64,000 nt of DNA, taken from NCBI RefSeq assembly GCF_030246845.1, contig NZ_CP126889.1, positions 2,847,001-2,911,000 of the forward strand. Reading direction: 5' to 3'. Under the pieces are notes generated by a model. It had not been told where the DNA came from. It made no database searches and saw only the letters and a list, made by a program, of their open reading frames with translations. Shown here piece by piece: positions 57,967 through 64,000 of the stretch; positions within the stretch are counted from its first letter, which is position 1, and the number at the start of each line of letters is the position of its first letter. Source of the stretch: Enhydrobacter sp. Its GTDB lineage: Bacteria > Pseudomonadota > Alphaproteobacteria > Reyranellales > Reyranellaceae. The position numbers and the translations under genes are program-made.

Positions 57967-59154
57967 ATGCCCGATACTCTGGCTCCGTCCGTCGCCGACG
58001 TGGTCGAACTCACGCGTGCCCTGGTACGCTGCGAAAGCGTGACGCCGCGCGAGGCGGGGGCGCTGCAGCTTCTCGAACGCATGCTCGCGCCGCTCGGCTT
58101 TCGCTGCGAACGCATGGATTTCAGCCAGGCCGGCACCGACGACGTGGCCAACCTCTATGCCCGCATCGGCAGCGGCGGAAAGCATTTCTGTTTCGCGGGC
58201 CATTCCGACGTGGTGCCGGTCGGCGACCTCTCGTCGTGGACGATCGGGCCTTTCGCGGCCGAGCTGTCCGGCGGCTATCTGTTCGGTCGCGGCGCGTCCG
58301 ATATGAAGGGCGCGATCGCGGCCTTCACCGACGCGGCTGCCCGCTTCATCGCGCGGCGCGGCCGCGAGTTCGGCGGCTCGATCAGCCTGCTGATCACCGG
58401 CGACGAGGAGGGCCCGGCGGTCAACGGCACGGTCAAGATGCTGAAGCGCCTCGCCGAGCGCGGCGAGACGATCGATGCCTGCGTCGTCGGCGAGCCGACC
58501 TGTGCCCGCCGCTTCGGCGACATGATGAAGATCGGCCGCCGCGGCAGCATGACGGTCGACCTGAACGTGCGCGGCGTGCAGGGCCATGTCGCCTATCCCG
58601 AGCGGCTCGACAATCCGATCCATCGCCTGGCGACGCTGATCGAGGCACTGGTGCGCGAGCCGATCGACCGCGGCAGCACGCATTTCCAGCCGACCTCGCT
58701 GCAGTTCACGACCGTCGATGTCGGCAACCGGGCCACCAACATCGCGCCGGGCGTCGTCGCCGCGCGCTTCAACACGCGCTTCAACGATCTCTGGACCTCC
58801 AAGACCCTGCTTGCCCATCTGCAGGAACGGATCGAGCGCGCCAACGCAGCGCTCGGCGGGAACGGCATCGTCGAGTACGAGGTCGAGGTCTCCGGCGAAT
58901 CCTTCTATACGCCGCCCGGCCCGCTGTCCGACCTCGTGGCCGGCGCCGTGCGCGACGTGGCCGGTATCGATCCGGAGCTCTCGACCACCGGCGGCACGTC
59001 CGATGCCCGCTTCATCCGCGCCTATTGCCCGGTGCTGGAGTTTGGCCTGGTGGGCGAGAGCATGCACAAGGTCGACGAGAAGAGCGCCGTTGCCGATCTC
59101 AGGACGCTGGCCCGCGTCTACGAGACGGTGCTCGACCGCTACTTCTCGACCTGA
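57967..59154 (+). CDS. dapE: Succinyl-diaminopimelate desuccinylase
   Basis: 395 residues of the M20 metallopeptidase-like family. Zinc ligands are in FAGHSDVVPVG, RGASDMKGAI, GDEEGPAVNG, VVGEPT and SMHKVDE, all intact. It removes succinate in the lysine/DAP route used for peptidoglycan. Confidence 0.95.
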   Translation: MPDTLAPSVADVVELTRALVRCESVTPREAGALQLLERMLAPLGFRCERMDFSQAGTDDVANLYARIGSGGKHFCFAGHSDVVPVGDLSSWTIGPFAAELSGGYLFGRGASDMKGAIAAFTDAAARFIARRGREFGGSISLLITGDEEGPAVNGTVKMLKRLAERGETIDACVVGEPTCARRFGDMMKIGRRGSMTVDLNVRGVQGHVAYPERLDNPIHRLATLIEALVREPIDRGSTHFQPTSLQFTTVDVGNRATNIAPGVVAARFNTRFNDLWTSKTLLAHLQERIERANAALGGNGIVEYEVEVSGESFYTPPGPLSDLVAGAVRDVAGIDPELSTTGGTSDARFIRAYCPVLEFGLVGESMHKVDEKSAVADLRTLARVYETVLDRYFST

Positions 59155-59160
59155 TCCATC

Positions 59161-59745
59161 GTGTTCGCCAAAGGAGAAATTGCCCGCGGCACGCAGGGCG
59201 CGCTCCGCTTCCTGCAGCGTGACCCTTCGGCGCCGTTCTATTTCGAGAACACCGCCGAGGCCTGCCTGCGCTCGTTCCAGGTCATGCTGCTGGTGGCGCC
59301 GCTCTACATGATCTATGTGGTGATCTCCTATTCGAGTGTGGAGGTCGCCGCCGATCCCGGCGAGATCGCGCTGGTCGAAGGCCTGCGCTACGTCGTCGAC
59401 TGGCTGCTCTATCCGGTCCTGTTCTACGAGATCGCGCGGCGCCGCCGCTGGCTCGATCGCTACCCGCGCTACATCGGCGCGCTCAACTGGATCAACCTGC
59501 CGGCGACAGCGGTGCTGCTGATCGACGCCGTCGTCGCCAATGTCGCGCCGTTGCCCTTTCCGACGATCTTCGACCTCGCGGTACTTGCGTTGCTGTTCTA
59601 CTGGATGATCATCACGACGCGCATGATCCTCAGCGTGAACTGGCTCATCGCCGGCCTGCTTCTGGTCGTGAACTGGGTGCCGTCGTTCTTCCTGTCACTG
59701 ATCGTCAGCCGCATGCTCGGCGTCGCTCCGGCGGTCAGCGGCTAG
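59161..59745 (+). CDS. Integral membrane protein of unknown function
   Basis: 194 residues from GTG 59161, six bases after dapE. About four membrane helices (VMLLVAPLYMIYVVISYS, YVVDWLLYPVLFYEIA, INLPATAVLLIDAVVANV, WLIAGLLLVVNWVPSFFLSL). Family not recognised, but often near dapE and truA. Its last 51 bases overlap the convergent truA gene. Confidence 0.8.
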   Translation: MFAKGEIARGTQGALRFLQRDPSAPFYFENTAEACLRSFQVMLLVAPLYMIYVVISYSSVEVAADPGEIALVEGLRYVVDWLLYPVLFYEIARRRRWLDRYPRYIGALNWINLPATAVLLIDAVVANVAPLPFPTIFDLAVLALLFYWMIITTRMILSVNWLIAGLLLVVNWVPSFFLSLIVSRMLGVAPAVSG

Positions 59746-60486
59746 GTCGTCGTAGCGCACCTCCATCAGGCAGAGCCCGAGCGGCGGCGCCGTAGGACCG
59801 GCGCGCGTGCGATCGCGCGCCGCCAGTGCTCGCTCGACGTCGAGGCGGCTCCATTGACCGCGACCCACGAGCTGCAGCGTGCCGACCAGGATGCGCACCT
59901 GGTTGTGCAGGAACGAACGTGCACCGACCTCGATCGCGATCTCCTCGCCGTCGCGCCGCACGGCCAGCCGATCGAGCGTCTTGACCGACGAGGCGGCCTG
60001 ACAGTTGACCGACCGGAAGCTGTTGAAGTCGTGCCGGCCGACAAGCACGGCTGCCGCCTCTTCCATGGCCTCGGTGTCGAGCGGCACGGGAACGTGCCAG
60101 ACCTGGCCGCGATCGAGCGCGGGGGGCGAGCGGCGATTGAGGATGCGATAGCGGTAGCGCCGCCAGGTGGCGGAGAAGCGGGCGTGGAAGTCGGCCGCCG
60201 CGCGCTCGACCGCCGGCACCACGATCGGATGCGGCCTGAGGTGAAAGCAAAGCGCGCCGCGCACCGCCTCGACGGCCTGCTCGCGGGCGAGATCGAAATG
60301 CGCCACCTGCCCGCGTGCATGGACGCCGGCGTCGGTGCGGCCCGCGCCCTGCACATGGACGCGCTCGCCGGTGAAGGCGTACACGGCGTCTTCGAGAGCC
60401 GCCTGGATCGATGGACCGTTGTCCTGCCGCTGCCAACCGACGAAAGGAGCGCCATCGTACTCGACCGTGATCTTGTAGCGCGGCAC
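59695..60486 (-). CDS. truA: tRNA pseudouridine synthase A
   Basis: 263 residues. The catalytic aspartate is in QGAGRTDAGVHA. YKITVEYDGAPFVGWQRQ and RSFLHNQVRILVGTL are the other family motifs. It makes pseudouridine at positions 38-40 of tRNAs. Three bases downstream of fmt; its 3' end overlaps the membrane gene by 51 bases. Confidence 0.95.
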   Translation of the reverse strand: MPRYKITVEYDGAPFVGWQRQDNGPSIQAALEDAVYAFTGERVHVQGAGRTDAGVHARGQVAHFDLAREQAVEAVRGALCFHLRPHPIVVPAVERAAADFHARFSATWRRYRYRILNRRSPPALDRGQVWHVPVPLDTEAMEEAAAVLVGRHDFNSFRSVNCQAASSVKTLDRLAVRRDGEEIAIEVGARSFLHNQVRILVGTLQLVGRGQWSRLDVERALAARDRTRAGPTAPPLGLCLMEVRYDDLAADRRSDAEHAADDQ

Positions 60487-60489
60487 GGC

Positions 60490-61464
60490 TCAGCCGGGCT
60501 TGGTCTGCGGCAGCGGCACGACGTTTGGCGACGGCAGCACCGTGCCGGCCGAAAGGGGAAAGCCGCGCAGGAACGCATCGGCCGCCTGTGCCGCCTTGCC
60601 CGGGCGCTGCAGCTTCAAAAGACGCAAGCCGCCATTGTTGCAGGCGACGACCGGAAAGCCGTCACGGCCGATACTCAGCGTGCCGGGAGCGCCGCTCGCG
60701 AGCGCGAGGCCGGCTTGCAGCACCTTGATCCGCTCGACGCCGCCCTCATGAGGGGCATCGAAGGAGGTGCCCGGCCAGGGAGCGAAGGCGCGCACCTTGC
60801 GCTCGAGCTCGGCCGCCGGGCGCCGCCAGTCGAGCAACCCTTCCTCCCTGGCGAGCTTGTGGGCGTAGGTGACGCCTTCCTCCGGCTGCGGAACGGGCTC
60901 GATCGTCTTGCGCATCAGGCCGTCGAGCGTGGAGACGATCAGCGTCGCTCCGAGCCGGGCGAGGCGGTCGTGCACCGTCTGCGCGGTATCGGCAGCCGAA
61001 ATCGGCGTGCGCTCGGCGAGCAGCATGGGGCCGGTGTCGAGCCCCTCGTCCATGCGCATGGTGGTGACGCCGGTCTCGGCATCGCCGGCGAGCAGCGCGC
61101 GGTGGATCGGCGCTGCCCCGCGCCAGCGCGGCAGCAGCGAGCCGTGGATGTTGATGCAGCCGAGCACCGGCGCCTCGAGAAAGCTCCTGGGCAGGATATG
61201 GCCGTACGAGACGACTACCGCCGCATCGAGGTCGAGCGCCCGGAAGGCGGCCGCTTCCTCCTCGTTGCGCAATGTTTTCGGCGTGCGCACGGACAGCCGC
61301 AAGGCATCCGCCGTTTCATGCACCGGCGACCGGCGCTCCCGTTGTCCGCGGCCGGAGGGCTTGGGCGCGCGCGTATAGACGCAGACGACCTCGTGGCCTG
61401 CCTCGACCAACGCCTCGAGGGCCGGCACGGCGAAGGCCGATGTGCCGAGAAATGCGATCCTCAT
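60490..61464 (-). CDS. fmt: Methionyl-tRNA formyltransferase
   Basis: 324 residues. The formyl-transfer core is NIHGSLLPRWRGAAPI, with the His and Asn, and MDEGLDTGPML. IAFLGTSAFAVPALEAL opens the fold. It formylates initiator Met-tRNA. A deformylase gene (def), often next to fmt, is absent here; the upstream neighbour is the divergent zapE. Confidence 0.95.
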   Translation of the reverse strand: MRIAFLGTSAFAVPALEALVEAGHEVVCVYTRAPKPSGRGQRERRSPVHETADALRLSVRTPKTLRNEEEAAAFRALDLDAAVVVSYGHILPRSFLEAPVLGCINIHGSLLPRWRGAAPIHRALLAGDAETGVTTMRMDEGLDTGPMLLAERTPISAADTAQTVHDRLARLGATLIVSTLDGLMRKTIEPVPQPEEGVTYAHKLAREEGLLDWRRPAAELERKVRAFAPWPGTSFDAPHEGGVERIKVLQAGLALASGAPGTLSIGRDGFPVVACNNGGLRLLKLQRPGKAAQAADAFLRGFPLSAGTVLPSPNVVPLPQTKPG

Positions 61465-61513
61465 GCCGCATCTTATAGGCAGCCGCGCCCGGGTGAGCTA
61501 GGTATCGGCGGCA

Positions 61514-62677
61514 ATGGATTCCGATACCCCCACGACTGGCAAGGGACCCGCCGCCAACCTTGCCGCCCGCCGCGTTGCGGGCCAGGTCCATTCCGATCCC
61601 GTGCAGGAGAAGGTCGTCGGGCGGCTGCAGTCGGTGCACGACGAGCTCGCTGCACGGGCATCGCCCGCGCCGCGCCGAGGGCTGCTCGCGCGGCTCGGTC
61701 TCGCGCGCGCGCAAACGTCGTCGGTGGGGCTGCGCGGGCTCTATGTCTGGGGACCGGTCGGCCGCGGCAAGTCGATGCTGATGGATCTCTTCTTCGCCGA
61801 TGCGCCTGTCGCGAGGAAGCGTCGCGTGCATTTCCACGAGTTTATGCTGGAGGTGCATGAGCGTCTGCACCGCCGTCGCGAGGAGCTGGCGGCCAGGGGC
61901 GCGCCCCCGGAGGCCGACACCATCGTGCCGATCGCCAGGGAGATCGCGCGGCAGACGCGGCTCCTGTGCTTCGACGAGTTCCAGGTCACCAACATCGCCG
62001 ACGCGATGATCCTGGGCCGCCTGTTCGAGACGCTGCTGGACGAGGGCGTGATAGTGATCGCGACATCCAACCGCGCGCCCGACGATCTCTACAGGAACGG
62101 CCTGCAGCGCGACCGCTTCCTGCCCTTCATCGAGCTGATCAAGAAGCGGCTGGAGATCCTCGAACTGGGCGGCGGGCAGGACTACCGCCTCGGCCGCATG
62201 CGCAAGCTCGAGCTCTATCTGACGCCGCTGGGCGCCTGGGCGACGGCGAAGCTCGACGAGACGTTCCGCGCCCTGACCGACGGCGCCGACGGCGAGCCGC
62301 GCGTGCTGCGCACCCAGGGCCGCGATGTGGAAGTGCCGCGCGCCGCGCCGGGCGTGGCCATGGCCCACTATATGGACTGGTGCGCCAGGCCGCTGGGCGC
62401 AGCCGACTTCCTCTGCATCGCCGACCACTTCCACACGGTGATCCTCGCCGAGATTCCCAGGATGGGACCGGAGAACCGCGACAAGGCGGCGCGGTTCGTG
62501 ACCATGATCGACGCCTTCTACGAACGGAAGGTGAAGTTCATCTGCTCGGCCGCCGCCTGGCCGGACAAGCTCTATGTCGAGGGCGACGGCGCGTTCGAGT
62601 TCCAGCGTACCGTCTCACGGCTCATGGAGATGCAGAGTCCGGAGTACCTCGCACTCGACCATATCGAGGCGCAGTGA
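61514..62677 (+). CDS. zapE: Cell division protein ZapE (AFG1-like ATPase)
   Basis: 387 residues. Walker A is GPVGRGKS (80-87) in GLYVWGPVGRGKSMLMDLF. Walker B is LLCFDEFQVTNIADAMIL. ATSNRAPDDLYRNGLQR is the sensor region. ZapE-like ATPases act at the division site, or in protein quality control as in mitochondrial AFG1. Divergent from fmt. Confidence 0.93.
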   Translation: MDSDTPTTGKGPAANLAARRVAGQVHSDPVQEKVVGRLQSVHDELAARASPAPRRGLLARLGLARAQTSSVGLRGLYVWGPVGRGKSMLMDLFFADAPVARKRRVHFHEFMLEVHERLHRRREELAARGAPPEADTIVPIAREIARQTRLLCFDEFQVTNIADAMILGRLFETLLDEGVIVIATSNRAPDDLYRNGLQRDRFLPFIELIKKRLEILELGGGQDYRLGRMRKLELYLTPLGAWATAKLDETFRALTDGADGEPRVLRTQGRDVEVPRAAPGVAMAHYMDWCARPLGAADFLCIADHFHTVILAEIPRMGPENRDKAARFVTMIDAFYERKVKFICSAAAWPDKLYVEGDGAFEFQRTVSRLMEMQSPEYLALDHIEAQ

Positions 62678-62758
62678 TCCTCGCCGATTTGTGACTGTAG
62701 CGCGAGGAACGCGCGGTTCTAGGGTTCATGCTCCCGATCACGCTTCGAGAGGTTCGAC

Positions 62759-63631
62759 ATGGACGGCGACTGCATTTCATTCGATGACACGATTTCGCGC
62801 CGTGGTGCGCTCATGGGGACCGCCGCGTTCGGCGCCGCGTTCGCGTTGGCTGTCCAACCGGTCCGGGCGCAGACCATGATCGTGACTCCGTCCGACGGCC
62901 TGGCCGCGGGCGCGGTTTCGGTGAAGACGAAGGACGGCAAGGAGATGATGGCCTACCGCGCCATGCCGGCCTCGGGTTCGGGCTTCGCCACCATCCTCGT
63001 GACCCAGGAGATCTTCGGCGTGCACGCCCATATCGCCGATATCTGCCGGCGTTTCGCCAGGATCGGCTACTACGCCGTCGCGCCCGATCTCTACTTCCGC
63101 CAGGGCGATGCCACCAAGGTCAGCGACGTACAGACCCTGATCAGGGACTTCGTGTCCAGGACGCCGGATGAGCAGGTAATGGGCGACTTCGACTCGACCG
63201 TGGCCTTCGCCAAGGCGGAAGGCAAAGCCGACACGACAAAGCTCGGCATAACGGGCTTCTGCTGGGGCGGCCGCATCACCTGGCTGTACGACGCGCACAA
63301 TCCCGCGATCAAGGCAGCGGTCGCCTGGTACGGACCGCTCGGCTCCCGGAGCCCCGCCAGGAATCCGATCGACGTCGTGGGGGAACTGCACGGCCCGGTT
63401 CTCGGCCTCTACGGTGGTGCCGACAGCAACATTCCGCAGGAAGCCGTCGAGAAAATGCGCGCCGCTCTCAGGGCGTCCGGCAATGCCGCCGCGACCAAGT
63501 CCGACATCCACGTCTATCCAGACACGCCGCACGCCTTCAATGCGGACTATCGTCCCTCCTATCGCAAGGAAGCGGCCGAGGACGGCTGGAAGCGTTGCCT
63601 CGCCTGGTTCAAGGCCAACGGTGTAGCATGA
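62759..63631 (+). CDS. Dienelactone-hydrolase-family protein, Tat-exported
   Basis: 290 residues. A Tat signal is visible ([20 protein letters not shown]). The dienelactone hydrolase fold follows, with the cysteine nucleophile in [12 protein letters not shown], the acid in YGGADSNIP and the histidine in [10 protein letters not shown]. It opens lactones or related esters in the periplasm. Ends near the start of the next gene. Confidence 0.88.
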   Translation: MDGDCISFDDTISRRGALMGTAAFGAAFALAVQPVRAQTMIVTPSDGLAAGAVSVKTKDGKEMMAYRAMPASGSGFATILVTQEIFGVHAHIADICRRFARIGYYAVAPDLYFRQGDATKVSDVQTLIRDFVSRTPDEQVMGDFDSTVAFAKAEGKADTTKLGITGFCWGGRITWLYDAHNPAIKAAVAWYGPLGSRSPARNPIDVVGELHGPVLGLYGGADSNIPQEAVEKMRAALRASGNAAATKSDIHVYPDTPHAFNADYRPSYRKEAAEDGWKRCLAWFKANGVA

Positions 63632-63635
63632 CCGG

Positions 63636-64000
63636 ATGGTCGAGACGATTGCACTGAAGACCCGTTCGGGATTCACCTTCACCGCCGATGTCGCCGGTCC
63701 GACCGGCGGCGCCCTCGTGCTGCTGCTGCACGGCTTTCCGGAATCGCGGCACAGTTGGCGCGCGGCGCTGCCGGCGCTGGCGGAAGCGAGCTATCGCGCC
63801 GCCGCGCCCGATCAGCGCGGCTATTCGCCCGCAGCGCGCCCCGATCCGAAGGATCTTTCCAGCTACGCCTTCGACAAGCTGATAGCCGACGCGATCGATA
63901 TCGCCGATGCGGCCGGAGCGGAGGGCAAGCGGTTCCATCTGGTGGGCCACGACTGGGGCGGCCAGGTGTCATGGGGCGTGGCAGGCAGGCATCCCGATCG
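63636..64000 (+). CDS. Alpha/beta hydrolase (epoxide-hydrolase-like), cut by window end
   Basis: 121 residues visible from ATG 63636. The oxyanion motif HGFPES and the nucleophile elbow VGHDWGG (aspartate nucleophile) place it among epoxide hydrolases and haloalkane dehalogenases. The rest lies outside the window, so acid and histidine cannot be checked. The start is five bases after the previous stop. Confidence 0.82.
   Translation, partial: MVETIALKTRSGFTFTADVAGPTGGALVLLLHGFPESRHSWRAALPALAEASYRAAAPDQRGYSPAARPDPKDLSSYAFDKLIADAIDIADAAGAEGKRFHLVGHDWGGQVSWGVAGRHPD

Overview
The window reads as chromosomal DNA of a GC-rich alphaproteobacterium. The supporting signs are a CcrM-type GANTC adenine methyltransferase, an F0 ATP-synthase operon with paired b and b' subunits separate from F1, the gene string ispH-thrB-rnhA, the string mutY-DUF721-dsbA-smc, and translation genes ordered thrS-infC and rpmI-rplT-pheS-pheT. 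Split gcvPA/gcvPB, a tripartite tricarboxylate transporter and several SDR, GST and thiolase-like genes would fit a Reyranella- or Rhodospirillales-like soil organism. That placement is inference from gene content only. I see no rRNA, tRNA, CRISPR array, prophage or insertion sequence. Genes are tightly packed, often with ATGA or TGATG overlaps, and most long antisense ORFs are GC-codon shadows.

Layout. 1-8.6 kb is an accessory metabolic stretch: a cut XdhC-family gene diverging from a LysR regulator, an acyl-CoA ligase, a YghU-type GST, an unusually arranged D-amino-acid-oxidase-like lipoprotein, a class V aminotransferase, and a thiolase-like/DUF35 pair. 8.7-18.7 kb is a translation block on the minus strand (lepA, pheT, pheS, rplT, rpmI, infC, thrS) interrupted by one plus-strand SDR gene. 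infC appears to start at a rare AUA codon. 18.7-27.6 kb holds mixed small operons, including ispH-thrB-rnhA and a Fe-S oxidoreductase. 27.7-32.4 kb is the glycine cleavage operon gcvT-H-PA-PB behind a tandem glycine riboswitch. 32.4-34.2 kb has a VapBC module and a luciferase-like oxidoreductase. 34.3-36.9 kb is the F0 operon atpI-B-E-b'-b with its own promoter and terminator.

37-45.6 kb contains the most unusual genes: a 733-residue fusion of a thiol-dioxygenase-like cupin with four rhodanese domains, a lytic transglycosylase, a Phd/PIN toxin-antitoxin pair behind a strong palindrome, a stand-alone cysteine-dioxygenase-like gene, and a TctC-B-A transporter. 45.6-64 kb carries a cupin, moaB, a radical SAM gene, a GST, rnhB, ccrM (with five GANTC sites crowded around its start), mutY, a DUF721-Tat-DsbA fusion ORF, dsbA, smc, dapE, truA, fmt, zapE and two hydrolases, the last cut by the window end.

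No complete new defence or mobile system is evident. The best leads are the permuted oxidase, the cupin-rhodanese fusion with its neighbouring dioxygenase, the DUF721-DsbA fusion, the cysteine-less thiolase/DUF35 pair and the GANTC cluster at ccrM.
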